Shown piece after piece: positions 1-8,799 of a stretch of DNA of 32,638 nt (position 1 is its first letter; every line of letters begins with the position of its first letter). The stretch comes from Chara braunii (taxonomy: Eukaryota > Streptophyta > Charophyceae > Charales > Characeae). The notes below the pieces were generated by a model. The model saw nothing but the letters and a program-made list of their open reading frames with translations, made no database searches and was not told where the DNA came from. The DNA lies in NCBI GenBank assembly GCA_003427395.1, contig BFEA01000561.1, forward strand, positions 541,043 through 573,680, in the 5' to 3' direction. The translations under genes were made by a program, and so were the position numbers.

Positions 1-760
1 TGTCACAGCCCCTCGTTTGTTGTCCTCTTCTCTCTCTCTGCCTACGGTTTACCGGGCAGTTCTGTTTGTGACGATATATATATATATATATATATTGCAC
101 ACCCAGTGGAGATGGGATTGCACACCTGCGCTGATGAGGACAGAAGAAGCAACTATCAACTGCAGGTAAATGCAGTTGGAACTCGGGATTTAATAAAATT
201 CATTTAATAAAATGTCTACGAACTTATTTTTTTTAGTATCAGTATGCGTCTTATGCACTTTGGCCACTCGTATTGGGCATTTGTCCTGCCTCACCGCCTG
301 TTCCTCTGTGTCCAACAAACCCTCACTACCTTACCCGCCCCCTGTCTCGGCAAACATAACCCACCCTCATTATGATGCTATCAGTCTACCGTCCGGAAAG
401 ATGCTATGTATACAACCATGATGGGACTATGGTGTTTTAAGTGGAGACTGTAATTCCATGGTTATCCCCCCACTTCTTGCATTATTTTAACTAATAGGTA
501 CCACCGTTTCTTGCATTTACTAATTGCCACCACTTGGCAAAATAGGCTCTTTTCGAGTCTTTTATCGTTCATTTCAAACCATCTGGCATCTGCTAAATGT
601 AGCAATAATCAATCCAAAGGATAATCCTGCAACATTCGGAGTTTTTTCTACGCCGCATACAATGCATGACTTTTCAGTCAGCTAGTAGTGAAAAAGCAAC
701 TCCTCGTAAAGTGGTAGTATTATACTATTATTCCAAGTATTAGACCACCTTCACATCTAA
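1..760. other. Unassigned DNA with a short (TA)n tract
   Basis: No supportable gene. A (TA)n run lies at about 74-95. The only open frame near the left end (212-421, plus) is short and opens with a hydrophobic stretch, but has no family motif, no splice context and no conserved neighbour, so it is not called. Confidence 0.5.
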
Positions 761-780
761 TGACCTAAAATTGAGGTATG

Positions 781-956
781 TGGCACACTTTGTGCCAACC
801 AACTGAGGGCATACTCACACTAGGCTCTCACAATCGCAAAATCCCAAAATCAATGGCCAGATCTAGTCCTTTCTTTACAAGGACCCGATCTGGCCACTCA
901 TTTTGTGAATTTGAGGGCCTACTGCGAGTATATGCTATGAGATAGTCAGCTGGATC
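781..956. repeat. Long imperfect foldback (hairpin) element
   Basis: A perfect small palindrome, TGGCACA-ctt-TGTGCCA, lies at 781-797. It is followed by a long imperfect inverted repeat: arm 1 runs about 799-869 and arm 2 about 881-956, separated by an 11-nt loop. The inner arms share TGGCCAGATC and GTCC/GGAC. The outer arms share GCATACTC...TAGGC against GCCTACTGCGAGTATATGC. Whether it is a foldback transposon or a transcribed hairpin precursor cannot be decided here. Confidence 0.6.
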
Positions 957-1294
957 CTCCCAGTCGGTATTAGTAACGTCTTCTGCAACATGGGTGTGAG
1001 TGCCCGGGGCCGCCGGCGAGTCGGTTGTGTGTGGTGTGGGGGAGAGTGTTGGCTTTAGACACTACTGTTACCCAATGGGGGTGGGTGGGGGGAAGATGAA
1101 AAGGGAGGCCGCAAAGTTACTGGCAAATGCTCGGTCCTTTGTGTTAGTTGGGCCCCCCACCGACAGCCCCAACCGTGCACCCCGAACGTTAGGGCAAATG
1201 AGCAAACATGTCGTTACCTCCCTCCACCGGTAGAGGCCACCTCCCTTCACCGAACAGAGGTAGAAAGCTATGGTTGCAGGGGTCCCCTGTAGAG
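957..1294. other. Unassigned GC-moderate DNA
   Basis: Open frames exist on both strands but overlap each other and show no motifs. Nothing supportable seen. Confidence 0.4.
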
Positions 1295-1303
1295 CCTTAG
1301 GAG

Positions 1304-1540
1304 CATACTCGCAAGCAGACGGACCGGACGAGCGTCCGGTTCGGTCCGTTTTGCCGCGTGCAGCACCCTCCCGACCGACCGAACGCACCCGGACCGGACT
1401 GGACAGGGTCGTTTTTTTTTTTTTAGGAGGGGGGGGGGGGCGTAACTGGTCGTCGGACGCACATTCGTGCGCCGCGCGGGTTCGTTTCGGCGGTCCACCG
1501 CACATGCGGAACCGTCCGGACGGTGTCCACGAGCAAGTAT
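1304..1540. mobile_element. Small GC-rich MITE-like element with 9-bp direct repeats
   Basis: CCTTAGGAG occurs at 1295-1303 and again at 1541-1549 in the same orientation, as a target-site duplication would. The bounded 237 bp begin CATACTCGCAAGC and end GAGCAAGTAT, giving short imperfect terminal inverted repeats (ATACTYGC). Inside are a perfect hairpin (ACCGGAC-gagc-GTCCGGT, 1323-1340), a T-run and a G-run. A 9-bp duplication would fit Mutator-type or, with one chance base, hAT-type insertion. There is no coding capacity. Confidence 0.5.
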
Positions 1541-1549
1541 CCTTAGGAG

Positions 1550-1858
1550 TAATGGTAGGTAGTTCGTGACAGGAAAAAGATATGTTCCATGACATGCCAG
1601 AACGCCAGTTAAAAAAATATATGAGGTGAGAGAAAATATACATATATATGTTCCATCCATTGTCAAGCGAGAGACAACTTCATCATCTGGACCTCTGGGG
1701 AAAAAAAATATGATAAAACATCTTGATGTAAAAACCATAGTTCCACTCCTCGCTAAAGTTGCAACCCCTGGACAAGGGGGGAGAAAACGACCCTTTAATT
1801 GAACTTATTGAAATCATTTCAGAACTTAAAAGCGGGGGTGGGAATGTGAGAAATGTCC
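1550..1858. other. Unassigned AT-rich DNA
   Basis: Nothing beyond short A-runs and a brief ATATATA tract. Confidence 0.4.
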
Positions 1859-1948
1859 TTGCAAACTGGACTGCCAGCCGGGGACCCGGATGACCTTGTT
1901 TGCTCGGACAAGCAAGGACCAAAGGGGGTCCTGCCAAAGGGGGTCCCG

Positions 1949-1976
<28 letters not shown>
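1859..1976. repeat. GGGGTCC-rich repeat fragment ending in a 28-nt A-run
   Basis: The stretch has CCAGCCGGGGACCCGG, GCAAGGACC and two AAAGGGGGTCC units, then a pure A-run at 1949-1976. Similar words (CCAGCCGGCCCG, GCAAGGACC, GGTCC, then A-rich) recur at 4811-4900 and, in part, at 4480-4520. All are followed by a related AT-rich sequence containing GTTATG...AACTGAAC-like words. It is a fragment of the second repeat family in this nest. Confidence 0.45.
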
Positions 1977-1979
<3 letters not shown>

Positions 1980-2097
1980 TAAAGGTCAAAAAACAAATTA
2001 TGTTATGCCGAAAAGTAAATTGAACAACTTTTGCGTTAGGGTCACATCGAAATTATTTATAAAACTAAAACTTTGCTAAAAAATAAAATTTATAGAC

Positions 2098-2153
2098 GAT
2101 ATTATATATATATATATATCGTTAAATAGACGATATTATATATATATATATAT
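2098..2153. repeat. Duplicated TAGACGATAT-(TA)n tract
   Basis: TAGACGATATTA followed by (TA)n occurs twice in succession, immediately left of the transposon copy that starts at 2154. Confidence 0.8.
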
Positions 2154-3573
2154 CAGGGTGGCTGGCGTCCGAGCCAAACACCCAAACCCAAACGCCCGAA
2201 CGTACGGGACCCCTTGGGGATGCGTTTAGCCGTTCGGGCCGAACGTAGACCCAAAACAAAAACAAATAAAAAAATTCAAAAAAATAAAAAAAACTGGAAA
2301 AAAGATATGTGTTATGCAAAAAAATAAACTAAACCACATTTGCCTGGGGCCTGGACCCACTAGCAAGGTATTCTACCACACCGTTGAGCATTTCGATCAC
2401 GTGTGGCCTCGAGTGACTCAGTACAGCCGTCGAATACATCGGATCTCAACGGCCTGGTAGTTTCCGAGCGGGGAATGTAAAGATGCCCACCTCCGTCCAA
2501 TGAGATGCGTCGAAAAACAAAGAGAAAAAAATGGACATGATTGCTCGTGGCTTTGCGTGGGCGGGAAGTCTGGATTTTATGTGCTCGAAAGGGGGGGGCT
2601 TGATTTTCAGACTTCGTTTTTTTGGGGGGGGCTCTGAGAAATAGAACGTGAAATGTGAAATTCGAATTGTGGTGAATCTCACAGGAACGCTTCCGCGTCT
2701 GTCGGATGGCCTGCTAGCGGCATCATGAGATAGATGCGAGGAATGTATCCCACTACCCGTTACTTGTTCATCCTCGTGAATGTGTTCGTGGACACATTTT
2801 ATCGCCACGGTACATCACTATGAAGACTTACGTGAAGGAGATCGTACCAACGCATGAATTCGGGTGCACGGCTGATCTTCTTTGTTTTATGTGTCATTTC
2901 AGTTCATTTTAAATCAGAAAACGATCCATTCATGCAAAAAAAAAAAAAATTGTCTTTGCCAAAAAACCATAAAACTGCGTCACATGTCGTAGACTACTTC
3001 GCTAGTGGGTCCAGGTCCCTAAGCATTACATCCAAAAATCCTTGCCAAATTTGAAATTAAATTAAAAAAAAACTAAACATAAATACTAATAAGAAAAATT
3101 AGAAAAAATCAAAAAAGAAATTAGAGAATTACGATTAGTGAGTGCATAAGCTCGTTTTCGACACCCCCATCTTTGGCGATTTTTAATTTTTTTTTTGGCG
3201 TAGCCAAATGCCCTGCAACTTTACATATGTGTACTTCGCATAATCTAAAACTCATGCAAAAAGTTTCAAAAATTAATAAAATATTCGAGGCACCAAAATA
3301 AAATCACAACAAACAGTGAAAAGGGAACAAAAAAATTGAGTAGCCGAGCACGTTTTAACACTGCCATCTTTGACGATCTTTCTTTCTTTTTCTGGCTTGG
3401 CGAAATTCCTTGAAAATTTATGTGTGTAGCGCATGTCCTACAGAAATTAACAAAAAAATATTCAACAAAAACAAATCATTTTTAGACCCCGAAATAATTT
3501 TGCGCGGACCCCAAACGCTCGAATATTCGGGGGTCAGCCTAAGTGTCCCCGAACTTTTGGCCTGGTAACCATG
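2154..3573 (+). mobile_element. hAT-like nonautonomous element, copy 1 (interrupted)
   Basis: It begins CAGGGTGGCTGGCG and ends CTGGTAACCATG, a mutated version of the CTGGTAACCCTG end of copy 3. It has the same order of parts as copies 2 and 3: GTTCGGG/CGTACGGGACCC-rich domain, A-rich tract, AAACTAAAC..TTTG segment, two diverged modules around ATCTTTGRCGAT/GTAGCCAAATG, then another GTTCGGG-rich domain. It is about 500 bp longer than copy 3 because of an insertion at 2346-3017. Flanking 8-mers (atatatat / tataatat) are AT-rich and only approximately matched. Confidence 0.6.
2346..3017. mobile_element. Nested element with 15-bp perfect inverted ends and CCT duplication
   Basis: CCTGGACCCACTAGC at 2350-2364 is exactly inverted at 3001-3015. 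CCT flanks both sides (2343-2345 and 3018-3020). The uninterrupted site is visible in the sister copy near 5387 (TTTGTCTGAGCATTAC), against TTTGCCT / AAGCATTAC here. A 3-bp duplication with GG-starting ends fits PIF/Harbinger-type nonautonomous elements, but no transposase is present. The interior has no supportable gene. Confidence 0.65.
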
Positions 3574-3592
3574 TATAATATATATATATATA

Positions 3593-4350
3593 TAGGGTTA
3601 CCTACCGAACGTTCGGGGGCCCCCGGGCTGGCCCCCGAACGTTCAAGCGTTTGGGGTCCCGTTCGGGGGCCGAACACCTCTAGGTTCGGGCCCCGCCAAA
3701 AACATTTTAGGGGCCTAAAAATAAGTTTTTTTTGTGAATTCTCTATGATGTAACCTACACGCCTATAAATTTTGAAGCCATTCTGCTAAGCCAAAAAAAC
3801 ATTAAAAATCGTCAAAGATGGGGGTGTCAAAATGTGCTCGCCCACTCACTATTTTGTTTTTTTTTCACTTTAAACTTTTTGTTTTCAATTTATTTTGGGG
3901 CCTAAAAAAAATTATTATTATTTTCAAAATTTTTTAACGAGTTATTGATTATGTAAACTACATATCTGTAAATTTTCAGGGCATTTTTCAATGCCAAAAA
4001 ATAATTAAAAATCGGCAAAGATGGCGGTGTCGAAAAGGTGCTGGCACACTCACTCATTTTAATTCTCTTTTTATTTTCTCTTATTTTTATCATAGTGTTT
4101 ATTTTCTGTATTTGATTTTTAATTCAAATTTGGTAACGAATTTGGATGTAGTGCTGAGGCAAATGTTGTTTAGTTTATGTTTCTTCATAACATATCTTTT
4201 TTTTCGGAATTGTTTGAATTTTTTTTTATGTTTTTATTTTTTTTTTGGGTCCGCGTTCGGCCCGAACGGCCGAACGCCTTCCGAAGGGGTCCCGTACGTT
4301 CGGGTGTTCGGGTTCGGGCGTTCAGCCCGTCCCGAACGCCGACAACCCTG
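3593..4350 (-). mobile_element. hAT-like nonautonomous element, copy 2 (inverted)
   Basis: It starts TAGGGTTACCTACC and ends CGACAACCCTG, the reverse orientation of copies 1 and 3. The two internal modules occur as reverse complements (ATCGTCAAAGATGGGGGTGTC and ATCGGCAAAGATGGCGGTGTC), followed by the AGGCAAATGTTGTTTAGTTTA segment and the second GTTCGGG-rich domain (4255-4340). At 758 bp without a visible insertion, it may be near the basic length. No open frame suggests a transposase. Confidence 0.65.
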
Positions 4351-4456
4351 TATATAATATAATATAATATAATATAATATAATATAATATAATACAACAT
4401 ATATATATGACGATATATATAATATAATATAATATAATATAATAATATATATTATT
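4351..4456. repeat. (AATAT)n microsatellite with TGACGATATA interruption
   Basis: AATAT-type pentamers are repeated on both sides of a short ATATATGACGATATATA interruption, directly abutting the right end of the inverted transposon copy. Confidence 0.9.
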
Positions 4457-4469
4457 GTATTTGACACCT

Positions 4470-4520
4470 TGTTTGCCAGGGCGGCCCATCCGTGCAAGGA
4501 CAGAAGGGGTCCCGGGAAAA
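4470..4520. repeat. GGCCCATCCG..GCAAGGAC repeat fragment
   Basis: GTATTTGACACC...GGCGGCCCATCCGTGCAAGGAC resembles the paired units at 5982-6024 (GGCCCATCCGGGCAAGTGG) and 6074-6117. It is followed by GGTCCCGGG and an A-rich tract like the fragment at 1859. A remnant of the same family. Confidence 0.45.
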
Positions 4521-4640
4521 AATAAAATAAAATAAAATCTTGAAGATCTGGAAACAAATTATGTTATTTAGAAAAACAAACTGAACAATGTTTGCCTCAA
4601 GGGTCACAGTTGGCTGTTCACATTGGGATCATTGATGTGA

Positions 4641-4663
4641 GGGACGCCGGACCCGTTTTCCGA
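4641..4663 (+). repeat. Dispersed GGACGC-hairpin motif, copy 1
   Basis: GGGACG is followed by CCGGA-cccgttt-TCCGA. Relative to the consensus stem CTGGA/TCCAG, the second pair T-A is replaced by C-G, preserving pairing. Confidence 0.6.
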
Positions 4664-4688
4664 CTTTTATCATTCAAAAGCGGCTGTC

Positions 4689-4720
4689 GTATGAACCAGG
4701 CCGGAGTGCCTGGGTCATAC
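4689..4720. repeat. Hairpin
   Basis: The arms GTATGAACCAGGC and GCCTGGGTCATAC pair at 12 of 13 positions around a 6-nt loop. No T-run follows and the context is eukaryotic, so no terminator is implied. Confidence 0.6.
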
Positions 4721-5024
4721 AAACATTGGCTGCCTTTGGAAAAAAAAAAAAAAAAAATTACAAAATATAACATTCTACAATTCTACCAAAACTTAGTAAA
4801 AAATAAATTTCTAGGCTACCAGCCGGCCCGCCCGGGTCACCCTATTTTCCTGGGCAGCCCGGCCTTGCAAGGACCAGGGAAGGTCCTAGCAAAAAAATCA
4901 CAAAAGTCCAAAAACAAACTGTGTTATGCAGAAAATTAAAGTGAACAACTTTTGTCTCAGGGTCACATCAAAATTCTTGACCATATTTAGAATAAAAATT
5001 AAAGTTAAGAAATATAAATATATA

Positions 5025-5158
5025 CAGGGTAACCGGCGTTCGGGACGGGCCGAACCCCCGAAACCAAACGTCCGAACATATGGGTCCCCTTGGGGATGCG
5101 TTCGCCCGTTCGGGCTGAACGCGGACCCAAAAAAAAAAAAAAAAAAAAAAACAAAAAA

Positions 5159-5197
<39 letters not shown>

Positions 5198-5321
5198 AAA
5201 ATTTTGTTTAATTTTTGTATCGAACACGTACGGTACTGAAGTCTGTTATTCAGCAGCCTGTGGCTGTGAGCCACGTGANGCAGCCTGTGGCTGTGAGCCA
5301 CGTGAGTGACGGGCGCGTAAG

Positions 5322-5355
<34 letters not shown>

Positions 5356-5945
5356 AAAAAGACGTGACGAAGAAAAATAAACTAAACAAGATTTGTCTGA
5401 GCATTACATCCCAATTCCTTGCCAAATTTGAAATAAAAATAAAATACAAAAAACAAATACTAATAATAAAAATAACAAAAGAAAAAAAAAAAAAAATTTA
5501 GTGAGTTCGCGAGCACGTTTTCGACACCACCCTCTTTGGCGATTTTTCTTTTTTTTTTGGAATAGCTAAATGCCCTGAAAATTTACATGTGTACTTCACA
5601 TAATGCAAAACACACTAAAAAAGTTTCAAAAAATAATGAAATTGTTTAGACCCTGAACTAAAGTGAAAACAAAAAGTAAAAAGTTGAAAAAACATGGGCA
5701 AGCACGTTTTGAGACCGCCATCTTCGGCAATTTTTAATTCTTATTGGGCTGAGCCAAATGACTTGAAAATTTATAGGCGTGTACCTCACATCATAGAGAA
5801 CTCATAAAAAAAATCAGAAAAAAATAAATAAATTTAGGCCCCGAAATAATTTTTGGCGGGGGCCGAATGCCGTCAGGTTCGGACCTCGTACGGGACCCCG
5901 AACGGTCTGCCCGGGGACCTCCGTACGTACGGGCTGGTAACCCTG
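5025..5945 (+). mobile_element. hAT-like nonautonomous element, copy 3, with perfect 8-bp TSD
   Basis: The left end CAGGGTAACCGGC and right end CTGGTAACCCTG are inverted repeats with two mismatches. The 8 bases before (5017-5024) and after (5946-5953) are both AATATATA, as expected of hAT insertion, although the AT-rich setting weakens this. Inside are a GTTCGGG-rich domain, A-runs, a 27-bp tandem duplication (5253-5306), two diverged modules (near 5500-5620 and 5690-5800) and a terminal CGTACGGGACCCC-rich domain. There is no transposase frame, so it would depend on an autonomous partner. Confidence 0.7.
5253..5306. repeat. 27-bp tandem duplication with internal hairpin
   Basis: Two adjacent copies of a 27-bp unit contain GTGGCT-gtg-AGCCAC. 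One base (5279) is unresolved (N). Confidence 0.85.
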
Positions 5946-5981
5946 AATATATATATTTAAAATATTTTTATTTTTATTTTT

Positions 5982-6020
5982 TGGCCCATCCGGGCAAGTG
6001 GCCCCGGGCCACTCTGGTAG

Positions 6021-6068
<48 letters not shown>

Positions 6069-6119
6069 TTGTATTTGGCACAACCGGGCAAGTGGTTCCG
6101 GAACACTCTGGTAGCCTAG
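5982..6119. repeat. Paired 43-bp units flanking a (TA)n tract
   Basis: CCGGGCAAGTGG..CC[A/G]G..CACTCTGGTAGCCT occurs at 5982-6024 and 6074-6117, separated by (TA)n at about 6023-6065. The pair looks like a duplication around, or an insertion of, the dinucleotide tract. Confidence 0.75.
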
Positions 6120-6122
6120 CTT

Positions 6123-6570
6123 GCAGAGATACGTCCCAACGGTGTCCACCCAACTGTACCCGATTCCAAGCCAATCTCTTTGTAAAAGATGTGCCTACTG
6201 ATCCTGATGGTTATTTGGAGGGCAAGATGTTTGTGGAGAGAAAAAGAGTTCACCTTTGGCCTGGAGCAAGCCAAAGCTGAGATTTGCAGACACTCTCCGA
6301 GCGAACATAACCCTTGCAGCTTAAGAAGCTCGCGCAACAAGTAGCAGACACCACAGGCCAACAGAAAAGGAAGGAGACCTTTAAACAGTTCACCGAGGTC
6401 CGGGTGGATCCCCCCAGGAAGATATGCACAGTTACAACAGAGGTCCACTTGGTATGGAAAATTTGGTTAGCCAAGGAAAAACAGTGGAAGTTGACGCCGG
6501 TAGAGTTCTTTGCAACACCCCTTCCTGGGGATACCTCTCGAGCCATTACCGATCCACGGAACCCGTCTCC
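6123..6570 (+). pseudogene. Decayed coding-like fragment, unknown product
   Basis: One plus-strand frame reads through this stretch with two internal stops (TGA 6278, TAA near 6308). It has protein-like composition, for example the segments NLFVKDVPTDPDGYLEGK and PPRKICTVTTEVHLVWK. It is preceded by the transposon nest and followed by a C-rich, proline-coding tract where protein-likeness is lost. I recognise no family. It could be an old transposon or host exon, or chance. Confidence 0.3.
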
Positions 6571-6830
6571 CGCTCACTCCCCTTCTCCACACGCCCCCCA
6601 CCCCCCCTTCCCTCAATCCCTCCATCAGTTCCCTCACCCCCCAACCCAGGCTTTCTTCCCTTTCCCCACCTCGCTGCCAGACCACCACCTCACCGACCAT
6701 CCCCTCTTCCCACGCCCGCACCCCCCCCCCCCACCAAGTCTTCTTCCTGCCGTGCCTCGCTGACCACTGCCAGACTCCCCCCTCACCGCCTTTCCCCCCA
6801 CCATCCTCTCCCCCAGAGGCCAGCAAAGCA
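6570..6830. repeat. C-rich low-complexity tract
   Basis: Dense CCCC/CACC/CTCC with runs of eight or more C. Long open frames here are compositional and overlap in several frames. Confidence 0.8.
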
Positions 6831-7025
6831 GGGCGAACGACCAATGCGACCACGGAAGTGCGGCTCAACAGTCTACAAGTGGCGAGCGACAGTGTTCCTC
6901 CCAGCTGGTCCTGGGACAGGGACCGGGAGTGAACACGGCATTGCGAAGGGGCCGCTTAAACCACCACTCCGATCCCACCCGACATTGTGAAAGTCGGGGG
7001 ACCGGTAGCACATGTTCACGAGGGC

Positions 7026-7680
7026 TACCGATAGTATAGTGTGAAGACCCGGTAGAGGCCCCAAAATTAAAAATCGGACAAATTGCCGCCACCACTTAGT
7101 TCGTGGTGAAAACAATTCTTTTCTATTTTTTTAATTTTTTCCCGGACAATCACGACCAAATCTACAGACCCTCCAATTTTGAATTTTCAGATTTTTTAAT
7201 GAATTCTTCTGACCGTGAAAAAATCGCTGAAATTGGGGTACGTTTCCCGTTGGCCCACAAGTAGTGGAGTGGCAAAAATCAAGAATGAGACAAATCGGCA
7301 CGGCATTTATTTCACCGACCAAAACTTTTCTAACATCTTTAAAATTATTTGTTGTGGAAAGATCGCAACCGAATCTACAGACTCTTCAATTTTCAGGGTT
7401 TGCCAGGCATTCTTCTCAGCGCGAAAAATCACAGAAGTTAGGGTACGTTTTCCTTGGCCCACACATTGGAGTGGCAAATGAAAAATGTGACGAATTTACG
7501 CCGCATTTATTCCATGGTCTAAAAGATCCTTTTTTTTTCTCTCTGATATTTTTCCCATAAAGATCACGATTCACGACCTCATCTACAAGATCTCAATTCT
7601 TCACATTCTTTCCCTTATTTTTCTGAGCGCAAAAAAATTCCGAAGTCGGTGAGTGAATATTGCGGGACTGGACCCACCTG
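7026..7680. repeat. Diverged ~210-bp tandem repeat, about three units
   Basis: An anchor phrase (GATCRCRACC.AATCTACAGAC..TCAATTTT) recurs at about 7148, 7361 and, more diverged, 7562: spacings of 213 and 201 bp. A second phrase (GGGTACGTTT.CC.TTGGCCCACA..TGGAGTGGCAAA) recurs at about 7237 and 7440. The unit therefore repeats as a block. A short inverted piece of the anchor reappears at 9425-9457. Confidence 0.7.
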
Positions 7681-8000
7681 CACCTCCCGGTCACCGCCCC
7701 CCCCTAAAGACCCGCTCCGAACTCACCGGAATGCCATTTTTTCCGGTGGCAGGTAGAGTGGTGGTTTAATCCCCTACAGCACAGCAGGGCGATCAAAACC
7801 CACCTCCGAGAATGGAAAGAGAGGACGGATTTGGTACAACGATGCTTCTCCCTCCTGATCCCGGAACAGGGGCCTGGGTCAGGCGGTCATGGCATTATGA
7901 GAAGGCCCTGCCTGTCAATCCCCTTTGTGACACGGGAGGGCAACCAATGCAGGCCCCAAGCATGGACGGACGCGAGGAATTTGCATCACAATTGTAATAG

Positions 8001-8038
8001 GGACGCTGTGCCCGGTTCCCAGCACATGTCGCTCCCCA
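8001..8038 (+). repeat. Dispersed GGACGC-hairpin motif, copy 2
   Basis: GGACG is followed by CTGTG-cccggtt-CCCAG, then CACATGTCGCTCCCC. The inner pair A-T of the consensus stem is G-C here (compensated), with one mismatch beside it. The downstream GCTCCCC is shared with the copies at 12190 (minus) and 31431. Confidence 0.6.
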
Positions 8039-8251
8039 CAAATAACAAATAAGTCGAAATAACATCAGAGCCACCACAAGCACAGACCTCCCATCAGACT
8101 TGGGCACTGATCCCCACCTGAGAATTGGCCATAGTAGGTTGTTTAAAAGAATAAAAAAAAAAAAAGATATTTCTCATCAGAGCTAAAGTGAACCACTGCC
8201 CTTGTTCATGGTATATCTAACTCTTTTCTTTCTTTCTTTAAGCCCACCAAG

Positions 8252-8345
8252 ACCTTTCACAGGCAAACTCGACCGCCAAAACAAAAACAAATCGCACACT
8301 GGCGCTTCGGCAAAGTTTGGTGTGCACTTCTTTTCCGCCTTGGCA
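8252..8345 (+). repeat. Dispersed repeat C, copy 1
   Basis: The first 17 bp (ACCTTTCACAGGCAAAC) are identical at 18301-18317. The following GCCAAAACAAAAACAAA..CTGGCGCTTCGGCAAAG matches 11575-11630 with gaps. Confidence 0.55.
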
Positions 8346-8685
8346 GAAAGAGACTTCAATCAATTCATGGAACGTCATAGGCGCAGCCATCAGGTCCGTC
8401 GAAACTCGTGCACTAACAGTCATTGAGTTCCTTTATGGTGGACGAAAGATCAGTGGCTATTATCCCATCGAAGGACTTAGCAGCCCAAAAGCGATGGCCG
8501 GTAGACAAACAGCAGGGAGGGGGGGGGGGGGGGGGAACAAAAAAGCCAAGAAGACCAACTCAGGAAGACCTTACATATTGCCTGGAGTTGCCTTCAAGAG
8601 GGACAAACAACAGTACATGCCATTTGCACACCCCTGCTCTGGTAATGCCTCTACCTTTCTTGTGACATCCGGCCAGATCCGTTGA
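8317..8685 (+). CDS. Possible coding fragment, unknown product
   Basis: A plus-strand frame stays open for 369 nt without an ATG at its left edge. It reads protein-like segments such as VETRALTVIEFLYGGRKIS and PYILPGVAFKRDKQQYMPF on either side of a glycine run made by a G-homopolymer (8518-8536). No motif is recognised and no flanking splice sites are clear. It may be an exon remnant of a mobile element or a chance frame. Confidence 0.2.
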   Translation: MVCTSFPPWQKETSINSWNVIGAAIRSVETRALTVIEFLYGGRKISGYYPIEGLSSPKAMAGRQTAGRGGGGGNKKAKKTNSGRPYILPGVAFKRDKQQYMPFAHPCSGNASTFLVTSGQIR

Positions 8686-8799
8686 TTTATGATCTATGTA
8701 CCTCCATGTTTACTTATCGTTTCTTTTTCATTTACCATTTGGACCACTTCTCGATCTTCTTTGTATCATGCCAAGCTCAGAGGATGTCCCAACGGACAT

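Larger units (their letters stand above)
4811..6119. mobile_element. Possible larger element with CTAGGCTACCAG inverted ends
   Basis: CTAGGCTACCAG at 4811-4822 is perfectly inverted at 6108-6119 (CTGGTAGCCTAG). The adjacent inner sequences are GC-rich and loosely alike (GGCCCG..CCGGG). The hAT-like copy at 5025-5945 sits inside, so it would have inserted into this element. The CTGGTAGCCTA end also occurs at 6014-6024 and 18329-18339, so it belongs to a family. No target duplication was found. Confidence 0.4.

Noticed and set aside
7026-7680. CRISPR-like array
   Set aside because: Units are ~210 bp, diverged, without short identical repeats and unique spacers, and the genome is eukaryotic.
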